Source: Multifurca ochricompacta
Lineage: Eukaryota > Basidiomycota > Agaricomycetes > Russulales > Russulaceae
NCBI GenBank assembly: GCA_022496185.1
Contig: WTXG01000042.1
Span: 62,001-126,000, forward strand
Length of the DNA: 64,000 nt
Direction of reading: 5' to 3'
The translations under genes were made by a program, and so were the position numbers. The notes under the pieces are model-generated. The model worked only from the letters and a program-made list of their open reading frames with translations. It searched no databases and was not told the DNA's origin. Shown here piece by piece: positions 49,386-61,119 of the stretch. Position 1 is the stretch's first letter; the number at the start of each line of letters is the position of its first letter.

Positions 49386-52161
49386 AGTCCGTGTTCGCTC
49401 CATTACAATCGTCTGACAGGCGATTCTGGCTAAGCATGGTAGATACCAACTTGCGACAAGTTTCTTGAAAATTGCATGCAAGCACCAAGTACAGATAAAA
49501 ACTTACTTTTTGTCAGAACATAAGAAAAGAATAGAGTACGAGCCCGCTCGTGAGTTCTTCCCGTGATCAGGAATAGACCGCGACGACCGAAGCCGGTTCC
49601 CTTGCATAACTTGTTCCCGGCGCCGCGACCTGTCAAAGGATATCCTTCGACAACATATGCTGAAGGAATTGACGTGGCAGGATGGTGATAATTATGAGCA
49701 AACACAGAAGAAATAACTTGAGAAGCACCTGGATCTCCCTTCCCACTCTCCCCCTTCCTCCTCGGTCCACGAGAAAGAAAGTGCGATTAAGTGGCCGATG
49801 ACACGCGCAATCCTGTTGATCAATGACTTGTATCCGCGTCAATGCCACCCAAAGAGGCACCCTCTTCATTTCTCTCTGCTGTCTACATGCACAGGCGTGC
49901 TGATGACCTATTTATGGATCGTTGTTGGTAAAGTTCAAGTCTCTCACGGCGCCACGACAGGACATTGAGTGCTTCATTCGTGGAAGTCCATAGTCCTTCA
50001 AGTGATCCGATCTTTTCCAGTTGGGCAGAAACGTAAATCCAAGCAGGCAAGGATGCCAGCAACAGCATCACCGTGCGAGACAATTTCCAAGGATAACCCA
50101 GGGGGTCAGCCAGAATTCTGTAACACAGGGACGACGTGGCTTGGACTCATAGGGTTACCCTTTGTAGTTTCTAACATGTAGTTTCTAACAACCATTGTGA
50201 GTTCTCAGGGACGTCACGGTGTCAATGACGTGAAGATATCCTTTAGATCGGGAGAATTGTAATGTTGCTTCCCAGAACGCCCAGAACGAATTTGCCACGG
50301 TTTATGAATATGGCACCCTGCCTTCAAGGTGCTGAGTGCTGAGAAAGAAGATTAGCAACCAGTGATTGCCAGTCGGCAAGTGGACGTGAGATACTCAATA
50401 GTCAGTCTCCTTTGACTTACCCCCCCGACTTGCATGCCCCTTGTCAGCCCACCCGCTCTGCGATACAAAAGTGAAAGAAGTAAGAAAAAGGTCTCTTCTA
50501 TTCTGTTGATCACTTCCTTATCTTGTTCATCGCGAAATCTTAAAGCGAAGAAAGGAAAAAATCGTTGTGGAGAATGGTCGTATCTATCCAATCATTCATT
50601 CATTGATACCCAAGAACGGGGATGGATAGGCAGATCATCTACATCTGGCCAGGTCGAGGAGAGATCTATCTGCCGTGCCGTTGGCCCATGATCAGATCAT
50701 TTCTCATTCGCGCGCAGGCGGTGATTTGCCCTTTTTTTTCATTCTTTCGTAGGCACACAGTAGATAGCCCCGCATACCCTTACTCTGCTTTGGAGCTGGG
50801 AGGGAGGTTTGAGGGGGTGGAAGGGGATGATCTTTCGAAGGTGGAGTTCCCCCACACAGCCTTGTTTCTGGGAGATTTTGGTCTGACAGAGGCCAGTTAG
50901 AGAGGTATGCACGCGCATACCACACTCGGCTTCGGGGATCGCCTTGTGTGAGCCCTTTGGAGACATGTTTCGGTCTTGTTTCTGTTGTATCTTTTCATGA
51001 CGATGTACTTAAACAATTCTATTTCTGTTTCACCCTCCTTGTTACTAAGGATTCTTTACTAGTCGCGTGCGGAAGCCAGACGCGACACCTTTTGTCTTTA
51101 TGAGTTTCAGATTAGTTATTACTGTCCCGACCCCTCATGACTGGTATTGTACACATAAACTACATAAAAAGGGGCTTTAGAATACCCCAAGAAGAAAATA
51201 TCCTGTTCGAGAAACGTCCCCGTATGGGACAGGAACGGAATGGACGGGAGGGAGCACGGGGTAACTCGGGAAAATGGCGACAAAGGGTTGTCGTTGCTCC
51301 TCGTTGATCGATGATCGATTATATTATATACAACATTTAATATCAAATGTCGGAACCCCCCCCCCCTCCCCATAGCCCCCTCTCCAAAAAGATCCAAGTC
51401 ACCGGACTACGTCTCTAAACAAACTAAACTACTTGTCCTTTACTCTCACCTCCTACCCACCCACCAACAAGCATTCGAGAACCTCGACTTTTTTTGTTGG
51501 TGAAGCTGAAAAAAAATAAAGTTCCTATTTTAGGATTTTGGGTTTTTCTACCACCGACTTTATTACACGCATAACATATGACGACGAAACACTACTCTTG
51601 AGGTGTCCAGACATCTTGACTTGATGTTGCCTATATGTATGCACGCCAAGTCTAACGAATGGGCAAACTCGGGGGGGGGGGGAGGACAACTTAAAGTACA
51701 CCTCCCTTCCCTCCCCACCCTCCCCACGTGTCCCGAATCACCAGCAAACGCGCACACACGCCAAACCTTTAACTGGAGCACTTACTAGTTACTTTAGTTT
51801 TAGTTTTAGCTCCCCTATGAGGAAAGAAAAAAAAAGCCCAAATGATACATTACAAGAAAGAAAAAAAGTCAACCGTCGACAACTTGTCGAACCCCAAAAT
51901 AGATGATGCATCAAGTGCTACATTTGAATTTTTGTCTACATTTCAGAAGCGATTGCGAACGAAAAAAATAAAGTTTGGTAGTCCGGCTTTCCTCAACTGT
52001 GAACGTGAAACAACAGGTTTAGAGGGGAGGAGGGGGGGGGGGGGGGAGGGGTCAAAGTGAGAATAAACAAGTTGAAAGAAAAAAAAGAGGACACAGACAC
52101 AGACAAAAGAAAAATCCAGTTCTTTCTTCCTCCATTTGCTCATAGATTAAAATCATGAACT

Positions 52162-55100
52162 TCACTGCTCGTCTGCAAGCATACTCCCAATACTCAATCG
52201 CTTCCGGCCACGATCGCCACGGCCACTTACGGCTGTAAGTGAACTTGGCGCGCCACCACCACCATGGTGCCCATGCCCGTGCCCATGCCCATGTCCATGT
52301 CCATGTCCCCATGACTCGCGTTCATCCTTTCGTCGGTCCCGTTCATCCTTCATCTCCACTCGCGTATCTCGCTCCCGCTCTGCACGCTCATCACGTGGTC
52401 GTAGCGGGGCTAATTGAAGTCCCGGCCCGACACCGCTACCACCACCGGCGCTGGCACTCGTGGGAGGTGCAGCTGCCGCAGCGACGGAGCCATTCTCGCG
52501 TGCAGAAGCAGGCACGCTGCCATGCCCTGACGTTGCACCACTCTCCCATCCACCGCTCTGGCTCTGGCTTTGACTTGGATAAACTCCTGGTGCCGGAGCT
52601 GGCGCATAACTTGGCGCGCTACTCCAGGTCTGGTGGGGTGGGGGATGGTGCTGGTAAGGTGGGTAATGCCCAGGCGGTGACGTGTGATGAGCGGGGGGCG
52701 GCGGGGGGTGCTGCTGGTGGTAAGATGGGTACGCGTTTGGCGGCGGGATCGGGGGTGGCGTCCCATATCCACGCGAGGTAGGTTGGGTATGGGTTTGGTA
52801 GTACATGCTTGCAGCACCCGCACCTGGTGGTGGTGGCGGTGCGGGCGCAGCGGGACCTGTACTCGCACGTCCGCTGGCGCCGCTCGAATTGGTAGCGGGC
52901 GGCGGCGGCGGTGGAGGGTAGTTGCTACTTTCGGCACTGGCTGGGGGAGGTGGCTGCGGTGGATATTGATAAGACGGAGTGCGAGATGAATTACTCGGTG
53001 AAGAGGTGCTGGGTGGGGGAGGAGGCTGCTGAGGTGGGGGAGGTTGATACTGCCCGTATGCAGGAGGATTCCTGCTGCTGGCTGAGTTCGGGGCTTCCGG
53101 ACCGGGAGGTGGGGGCGGTGGAGGTGCGTATTGACTGTAAGCTTCTCCGGGCCTACCGTACTGTGTATAATAACCACCAGCGCCGGGTGCATAAGTAGGG
53201 ACACCCTGCTGCTGCGGAGGGGGTGGTGCATACGGGTCATAAGCAGCAGAGGCATAGCGGGGCGGAGGTGGATATTGGTGAGAGTAGTGTTGCTGATAAT
53301 GATCGTATTGGTGTGGAGGCGGGGGTGGGTGTTGGGGATGCTGGGGTGGAGGCCATGATGAAGCATATTGTGTATGATAGGGCGGGGGCGGTGGTGGATG
53401 GGCAGGATGATGTGCGGGATGCACCGACTGGGGAGGGGGCGCTGAATAGTGGTGAGGAGGAGGCTGATGCTGTGGCGGGTGAGCGGGATGATGTGCTGGC
53501 TGAGGAGCGTGATGCTGAGGCGGTGGAGGTGGCTGATCGTACGTGTGGTGTTGGGCAGGTGGGGGTAGAGGATATCCAGGAGCGGGAGGGGGAGGGGGTG
53601 GAACACTAGTCGTGGAACGGGGGTGCTCATATGAGTTAGACGATCCCCCGGGAGCCAGCGCAGGGTCGATTCCCCACTCCCCAGTACTCGGAGGGGGTTG
53701 GGTGCGGGCTCACCCTCATCATCATCTACCCTTGGACGCTTCAGGTCACGGTCACGGTCACGGTCACGGTCCTTCTCGGCTTCACGTTCAGGTCGTTTGC
53801 GGTTGTTCGAGGGCTTGGTGGTGATATTGGCGAGCGAGTTGTGATTGTTAGTCGTGTCATTGTGATCATCGTGTCGCACTTCACTCTCTTGATCACTCTC
53901 CTCATCTTGGATGGGTATGCCTGGCCCCAAAGGTTGGCCATTCGTAATTGGAAAGTTTGAGGTGATGCCACTCCGGGGCTTTCTTTGTCGAATATCCTTG
54001 CGGATTCGAATCTTGATGCCCTGGTCAGCAAGCGAGCAGGAGAGCGCCGTAGACTCTGGAAAACCATGCATAAGGGGCATGGCCATCAAGAAGGACAAAG
54101 GTGGTGGCGAACCTTCCATCCCGGGAAATTTCTTTGCGGTGTACACATAGAAAGGACTTGAGAAGATGGACTTGCAATGATAAACATTTGATCTGTTGAA
54201 CGTAATTAGCATGCTGGCATAAGCAATCGGATAGGAAACGGAATGAAAACACGCGGACTTGCTTAAATGAAGAGAACCCGCGAGTAGAACGGAAGATACA
54301 GGAACGAAACCCCAAAACGTCACGCGAGGGCGCTTAGTATTTATTAATTTATGGGTTGTGACGAATGTGAAACGAGACGGAAAGCGCGGGTACAATAGGA
54401 GGGAGCGGGAATGGATGTGAAGAGAGGGCGAAGAGGGTAGAAGACGTGAGAACGCACCCTACAACTTCGAAAAGACTGAGCTTGAGACGGTAAGACCCCT
54501 CCTGTCGCACACTTAGATCCGGAAAGACGAAGAAGCCAGCGTCTCGATTGTCATTTTCCGAGTCCTTGAGGTGATAAAGGGACGAGACGACAGATCCGGT
54601 GGTACATCGCGTCTTCCCATCCTGGAAGAGGAACAGAGGTGAATAAACCATAGAAAGAGGGAGGGGGGGGATTTTTTGGACAAACTAAAACGGACCTTCA
54701 TCCAATGTAGTTCCGTATCGTCATCAGGCTTGGCTAGGCTGGCAAACATGAAGTAATATGGATTCTGAAGAAAAGGGCCAGCTCCAAAGCCTGACGGTGT
54801 GAGCATGGAAGCATCTAATGGACCTGAAGATTCGTGTGTGTGCCCATGAGGATGTGATGGTGGTTGGTGATGTTGTTGTGGAGGCGGCGATGGCGATGGC
54901 GATGGCAAGTTTTTACGAGCTTTATCGACAACGCGTAGCTGAACGATCGGTGGAGGGTCGATTGGTCGACGATCAGCTGTTATGGAAAGAAGAAAATGAG
55001 TTATAAAAGGTTTGTGTGTTTCGAGATCGACGTCGAGAGGAGACCGCTTATTAGAAAAAGCCAAAATAAAATAAAATAAAATAAGACATTACCTCCTACA

Positions 55101-55165
55101 CCACACATCCTAGCTTGCTTGGGTTGTTGCCTTACAAACAATTCGTATTCACGAGAATCATCCAT
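52162..55165 (-). CDS. Velvet-domain developmental regulator, VosA-like, Pro-rich tail
   Basis: Fungal transcriptional regulator of development, sporulation and secondary metabolism, with an NF-kB-like fold. Exons: 55093-55165, 54696-54976, 54458-54621, 54113-54192 and 52162-54055. The start gives [20 protein letters not shown], then CGVG joined to [18 protein letters not shown], the velvet signature. [40 protein letters not shown] and [20 protein letters not shown] complete the domain; the [21 protein letters not shown] text is closer to VosA than to VeA or VelB. A basic RD-repeat segment ([20 protein letters not shown]) follows, then some 500 residues rich in Pro, Tyr, Gln and His, a GHG repeat, and the ending [13 protein letters not shown]. 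One missing base in a C run at 53693-53697 makes the total exactly 831 codons. Confidence 0.88.
52262..52312. repeat. CCCATG/TCCATG array coding Gly-His repeat
   Basis: Tandem hexamers that encode alternating Gly-His on the minus strand, near the velvet C-terminus; a possible metal-binding patch. Confidence 0.8.
53743..53772. repeat. (GGTCAC)n array coding Arg-Asp repeat
   Basis: Four to five hexamers; on the minus strand they give RDRDRDRD in the velvet protein. Confidence 0.85.
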
Positions 55166-55829
55166 TGGTGATGTTTAGTTGAGTAGTTGAGGTAAAAAGA
55201 AAACAAAAACAAAAACAAAAAAAAATGAGAGGGAGGAAAGGGAAAGGGAAATGAACCTAACTTCGGGTCTCGGGCGTGGGCTTTAAGTATTGTTGATAAA
55301 AAGTAAGTTAATAACAGATAAATGTGAAATTTAAATTCAATTCAATTCCACGGACACGGCGGGCACGGCGGGCACGGCCACAATCATCCACAATTCCGGC
55401 TCAGCTGTTCACGTGCTCAGCTTCAACTCTCCACTCTTCCAAAGCCGGAACGCCGGCGCCATCCATTTCCTGCTATTTCCTGCCAACTTACTTCCGTTTT
55501 CGGATACAATTACACATCCCGACCCTTTGGCCACTTGGACTTGGGCATAGCCATTACATTCCCCCTTTTTTTTTCGTCCCGCGACCCGCGAACCCGCCCA
55601 TGACCGTGTCCACGGTATCCTAATCCTGTACCCTGTCACTCCCTACTCTGCTCTACATTTCTATCTATCTCTCCCCTTCCCCCTCCTTCCCCCTCTTCAC
55701 CCAAACGGGAAGTATTTTTTCATAAAAACTTTCCCTTTCCTTATCTCTCTCATCACATTCCTAAGACATGGAACAACAAAAAGTTCTTGAGAGCAACACA
55801 ACAACCCGAAACGTCCTCTAGTAAACCCT
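55166..55829. other. Velvet promoter / Pol X 3' region
   Basis: 664 bases between two minus-strand genes. The velvet start has an A at -3. Upstream on the minus strand lie (AAAAC)n and purine-rich stretches. No gene seen; a TTTAAATTCAATTCAATTCC stretch at 55331 is AT-rich. Confidence 0.5.
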
Positions 55830-58800
55830 TCACCCCCGGACTGCGCGCTCATGCGGCTCCAACCACGGAACGCCTGCAAAATGGAAACCCATACGACACG
55901 TCAGCCCCAACATGCACTTTCCCCCGGCCCCCGGAATACGAAACAGAAAGAGTGAGCGCCGCCTGTTCACCGATGGCAGGCGCCCGCGCCCCACCACAGG
56001 AAACACCTGTAACTCTCACCTCCTCCTTCCTTGCACACCCCTCTCGAACATTTTTGACAGATTCTGTGACAGAATATAACGTACCTAATATCCGAAAAAT
56101 GCCCTCTTCCGTTTCGGATGCGACAATGTGTCCTGTTGTCCGAAATAAATAAATGATGTTCAGTTCGTCGAATGCCCCCAACCCTGTCCCACCCCCAAGA
56201 GAAAAAAAAAAAGAAAAAAAAAGAAAAGAAAAGGAAAGAGACCAGCAAGCAGCAAGATACAAAAGACAATAAGAATGTGGGAAATCCGGTGCCTGTCAGA
56301 GTAACACGTAGCGATAACCCAGTTTCTGATCGCAGCAGGAACAAGAAGCACAGAAGAAAGTGAGGACAGAAAAAAAAAGGCGAAGGCTGGGCGGCCGGAA
56401 CCCACTGGGTACGGAAATAGCCGTTTAGGCCCATGCCCGTGCACCGGGCAAGCGACCCCAAAAACGTAAGACCAAGATTCGGCTCACGGCTTTCCTCCCC
56501 CCCCCCGCCGCCCCAGCCCCAGATCCGTTGCGCAGGTAGGGTGGACCAACCCTAAAAAAAACCTATACTTGTCGGTACCATATCCATGGAAAAAAAAAAA
56601 TGCAGATACGAGGTGTGAGGATGTGGATCATTGATCATGATCATCAATAAAATTTAAAAAAAACGAAAAGTTTCAGCAAGGGTTCGATTCATCAATTCAC
56701 TTTCCCTGTCTGGCTCGCCTAGTTGGATTTTGGATTTTCCGTCAACTCAGCTCTATCGCCAGCGCGCTGGCGTGGGAGAAGAATCCCCTCACATGTCCGA
56801 GGGGGGAAGGGCCATGAGGTGTAAAACGACACATACATGGGTGATGAGATGAGATCTGATAAGATCGCTTGGCGCGTGTCATGCCGTTAACAAGTGGGCT
56901 TTATGAAGGGAGGGGTGGTGGTGTGGCAGGTCTTTTTGACAGGGAGACAACAGATTCCCTTGCGTGATATGATGGAAGAATAGGAGTGACGCCCTACAAA
57001 AGGCCCATAACAAGAGGAAGAGGAAGACTCCCCCACCTCTCCAAGGATGGGTAAAGTTAAGTTTCCTTCCCCCAAGACGCCACCATACCACTAAGGTCAC
57101 AAGTATCCGGGTACTTGGAACCCATCACCAGGGACCCTTGCTAAATCGATACCAATTCCGTGGGCCATCATGCGCAGTGCAAGAGTGAGGGGGGGGGAGA
57201 GCGAGTTGACAGGCTGCCAAGCAAGGCATTTAATCATAGCCACTCCCACCAATGCGGCGTTCTGAAGAAAAGGAATTTGAAAAAAGAAAAGAAGGATGGC
57301 GCGTGGTGCCATGAGACGGGTGTATATAAGTGACTGGCTAAATGGTGACAGTGACGATAAGCGCCTTTGGTTAGGTTAGGTTAGGTTGGTTTGGCGAACG
57401 GCCTGGAATTCGGTCTCGATCATGTGGCAGCGGGCATATCCGAAAGGTTTGATATCACTACCCTTTTGAGAGGCGGCAGTCACGGAAACAGCAAGTCAAT
57501 GAACCCACAAATCACGCTCATAGCCGACCCATCATCAGACCAAGCACATACAGGGGAGTGTGAGGAGAGAGGCGAGGGCGGGGGGGTGTCACCTCACGCG
57601 CAGAGTCACCATCAATGGGGGTATGGACGTTATTTGGGCGGGGACGGGGGGGAACACTGGATTCGTAAAAATATTAAAAAAAAGCTCACCTATATTCGTC
57701 TTAATAGTTCGATCCTCAGGAGATCGAACGACGCCCGCGAAAAGCCCCCGTTGGTTGAGCGAGTAACCCATTACGTTCGCCTTCTGGCGCAGAGATCGAT
57801 TGAACTGTTTAACACACAAGGCAACAAGGCACAGGTGTCGGTAACCATGATGACCGGAAGGCGGGGAATGGGGGCAGGTAATCAGTACTTACAATGTCGT
57901 CGCCCTACGACCGGGTCCGCCATAAGCGATATAATTCCCCCGATATGCGAGCACGCAAAAAAAAAAACGCACGGTGTAATAGATCAAGGCGGCTCCTCGA
58001 CTCTCCCAAGGTACCGCGAGAATGTCTACATCACCCCGTCATAAGACATACGATCATGAATCAGTGGCCGCCGCGGTGAACAAAAGTGGCTAAACGCAAA
58101 ACAAACCTAACCGACGTTGGATCTGCCGTTTCTTGTCTTGACCGCTTGTCGCTGGGCTGATGCAAAGCCCACGATAGGTGCCTTCTAAGTTATTACCACC
58201 GTCGGAGGCGGGCAACGAAAGGTCTTCCGTGATAATGCCCGCGTAGCGCAACGCAGACAATAACTTAGGAAGGATCCCTAAGGTGGAGACGGGGGTGGGG
58301 GTAGAGGGGATCAAGAGCAGTTCACTATCTCGCTCGAGCAAGGCATACCGGCGTGCGTTCGTCCATCGTCCGGCGAACGCGTGATTATGACATCGATGTC
58401 TCCACACGTTGCCTTTCCCCTGTCTCCCCGAAAACAAACGATCTATAATCTAGGGTGTATGTAAGACCCGAACGTGACTGACCGGCGATAGCTGCCCATA
58501 ATCTCTACAAACAACTTGGGGTCCAGAGAAAGAGCTGAGACACGTCATTGACACCATCACTCACTCGTCCAATTGGATGGGCTTACCAATGTACTTAATT
58601 TCCCTGAATATCTCACTAGCCTCTTCGCGGGGCATCCTTGTATTGATGTCTGTTTCACGGCAATCAAAGATACATTCATCAGCATCAGATATGAGAGCGT
58701 ACCATCATAATACCTCAGTCCTATTACCTGGGCACTAGATAGTTCAACACCACCTTTTCTTTCCTTGATATCTTCGAGCGTGCGGCAACCAGCATGGTAC

Positions 58801-61119
58801 CAAGCATATGCAGTCGATTGCCCTGGGAAGGTCATATGACTAGGGAAGATACAAAGTCCCAGGGCATAATCACATACCAACTCCATATATTCCTTGGAAG
58901 AGCTGAACGACCGCGACATCTTCCGTTCTTTCAGCGTCGACTCGCCGCAGGGCACCAGTTTCAACGATTTCCATGATCTATAATATACGTGATTCAGCAA
59001 CGTGAAGAAACACAACCGCTGCCCGTCACCTTCAGCGCCGTCTTCTCTCCAACTCCGTTCAGAGACATGGCTTGTTCGAGTGAGGTTAAACGCTCGTTGT
59101 ACCTCCGCAATGATGCGACCGCTGCGCAGAATTGGCTTTCACTGTGGGGTCAATGTACATCGCGCTATCAGCACAGACCTTTGGTGTAACCGATGACTCG
59201 CCACTTGTCGTCCTGAGTGGGTTTTGCACGGTGAAGTTCCGCCAGTTCGCTAAGCTAAGTGTAATAATGAGCGCATGCGTGCTATGTCACGCCAATGAGA
59301 CGTGGCCCACTTTGTCAACAATGTCCTGATTTATGCAAGAGACTGCACGCGCTGCGACTGTCCCGGTGGGGTTATCGCAGATGAATCCCTTCATGAATGT
59401 GAGACAAGATTTCCGGGTTAGTCATGTCATGCAGACGGGGACAAACTTTCAGCTTTTTTCGCGGTCCGGTCTTAGGTGGCAGAGATTCCTCACTGGACGA
59501 TGAACGGGATCTACGACGACTGGGGCCAACCTGCTCGTTGTTAGGAGGCAAGAAATCATACGAAGAAAATGAACGGTCTCACTTCATTGTCTCCTCTGTG
59601 CATCTCCGGTAATAACACCCCTGGTAAGACACGCGGCTCGTCTTCGTCAATCTCGCGTGATGACTCGCGTGACGATGAAGATTCAGCTCTTGAACTTTAA
59701 AAAAAAATTGTTTTGCGCCCATGACCCGGAACACAGCATGAATGGGCATCAGGTGGCGGAGAGCACGAGAAATGACGCACGGATTATGCTTGGCTGTTGA
59801 GGGCCAGTGACAAGAGCTTGGCTCGCATGGACGATGTCCACCTCTTGCTTCCCTCTGCCCTGCCCGGTGAAGGATCGATCCGCATCCATGCGACTCGGGA
59901 ACGCAGCGTGCATGAATTCATAATCCATTTGCCGTTTATCTTTCTCCCCGGATATGGGCTTGCCTGAAATCACCCAACTCCACTTGACCGTGGGTATCCA
60001 GAGGGGAATTTCCGACAGGCTCTTGAGACCGAGAGCGCGAAGGGTATTCTTCTCGTTGGTTTCTGTGACGATGTGCGTGGCCGTTTCCGCGTCGAAAGTT
60101 GCAAGCACGGTCCCACCGTGTCGATGAATCTGGGTACGAATGGTTTCGCATACAGGGGAGATGCCGAGAAGCAACGTACATAACTCATGCACCCTCGCGT
60201 CCTGGCTGAGGCATACGTGAGGTCACCACCTGTATAGAAGATAATATAATCTTTCAAATACTGAGAGGACTGGACTGCCTTGAGGGGGAGCTTGATCTCC
60301 GCCGGTTGTCGTCGTGCTTTGTGACTGCCAAGATCATCAGAAGTTTGCGGCGGAGTGGTTAGAGGATTCGTCACGAGGGCTTGTTCCTGTAGCCTTCGTG
60401 CGAACTCGATAGGCGTCACGAGCTTGGGTTTATCCTTGGCCGTCTTCTTCCTCTTCACTGTGGACTGCTTTGCCATTGACGTAACTAGTGTCTTTGAATG
60501 CTTGACGGAAGGCTTGGAACGAGCACGAGTGTTTTTTCGGGGTGTCTTCCCAGGGGTAGTGATGGTACTTGTTTCCTCCAAGAAAGGCCTGGATGAGACT
60601 TTACTATCGCGCGCAGCAGCAGGAGAGTCAGGTACATCAGTGAATTCCTCGATGAGAGAAGTCATGTCCTGAATGGAAGCGGCGACTTCGGTGGTTTTTG
60701 TTTTCTGGCGTCTCTGAGATTTTTGCACAGAAGAAGTTGGAGCCCGGGCTGGGAACCCCCTTTTCGTTAGGGGCAGTTTCGGTCTCTCACTTGGTTCTGC
60801 ATCGATGATGGATCTTTGCGCTCAGACAGCCTGCGGGTTATCAATAAAGTGAAAACTCCAGCTGCAAAAATTGTATATACACGGGTATACATACACAGGC
60901 TCGGTGGGCATGGGAACGGAAGGGTTCGTAGTTGTAGCTAGGCGAGGAATTGAATCATCGTCATTCGAGTAAGCCCGCCCTGACGACACAGAGGTGCTGT
61001 TTGCGACGAGATTTGGATAAGCGCAATTATTTTGAGGTCCTGAGCTCGTACCTTGTGTGAATGAACACGCCCTTGCGTGCAGAATAGTCGTGCCAATCGT
61101 CATCGTTGGGCGTGGACAT
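55830..61119 (-). CDS. Family X DNA polymerase with BRCT (Pol lambda-like)
   Basis: Gap-filling polymerase for base excision repair and end joining; nuclear. MSTPNDDDWH at 61119 is the likely start; a basic Ser/Thr-rich region and a BRCT domain follow (GGTVLATFDAETATHIV, IPLWIPTVKWSWVIS). Next come an acidic linker, the 8-kDa domain (DDKWRVIGYTK, AVASLRRYNERLTSLEQAMS), HhH LNGVGEKTALKIMEIVETG and fingers AYAWYHAGCRTLEDIKERKG, then DINTRMPREEASEIF, the palm IMGSYRRGKATCGDIDVIIT with catalytic Asp pair D-x-D, RRLDILAVPW with the third Asp, and GDDIFNRSLRQKANVMGYSL. The gene ends IVASETEEGIF and GVPWLEPHERAVRG. All 3' exons join in phase, including a 12-nt microexon and a 1557-nt intron. One base is missing at about 60187-60198. 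Confidence 0.92.
56133..57689 (-). other. 1557-nt intron of the Pol X gene
   Basis: Donor gtgagc at 57689 after TIKTNI (phase 1) and acceptor caacag at 56133 before GHIVASETEE (phase 1). It holds a minus-strand ORF of 71 codons (57097-57312, MAPRAILLFFFQIPFLQNAA) with a tatata box about 15 bases before its ATG, and a TTAGG repeat. No domain is recognised inside. Confidence 0.75.
57369..57390. repeat. TTAGG pentamer tandem
   Basis: Three to four ttagg units, inside the long Pol X intron. Confidence 0.8.
57893..57904 (-). other. 12-nt microexon (GDDI) of Pol X
   Basis: ggcgacgacatt is flanked by cgtag and gtaagt, and supplies GDDI between IYYT and FNRSLRQKA. The family has TGxxxFNR at this point, so the exon is required. 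Confidence 0.8.

Larger units (their letters stand above)
47926..52161. other. 4.2-kb region without a supported gene
   Basis: A hydrophobic minus frame at 48428-48673 (two possible helices, LLALYVVLTAIIHLFAWPLA) overlaps another frame at 48360-48632. Minus frames at 49430-50083 have no domain. From 50100 to 52100 I see only short frames, poly-C and poly-G runs, and the A/T-rich 3' region of the velvet gene. Confidence 0.45.

Noticed and set aside
52410..53700. Continuation of the velvet frame as a 661-codon ORF
   Set aside because: After 53697 its text is basic, His/Leu-rich and unlike velvet tails; the alternative frame has the expected Pro/Tyr/Gln composition and a sensible ending. Kept only as a finding.
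57391..58044. 217-codon plus-strand ORF
   Set aside because: It lies antisense to phase-consistent Pol X exons and the long intron, and has no domain.
60120..60200. Reading VHELCTLLLGISPV as part of the BRCT domain
   Set aside because: The stretch has a donor gtgcatg and acceptor acccag, and removing it brings the BRCT text RHGGTVLATFD next to its expected partner; it is an intron.
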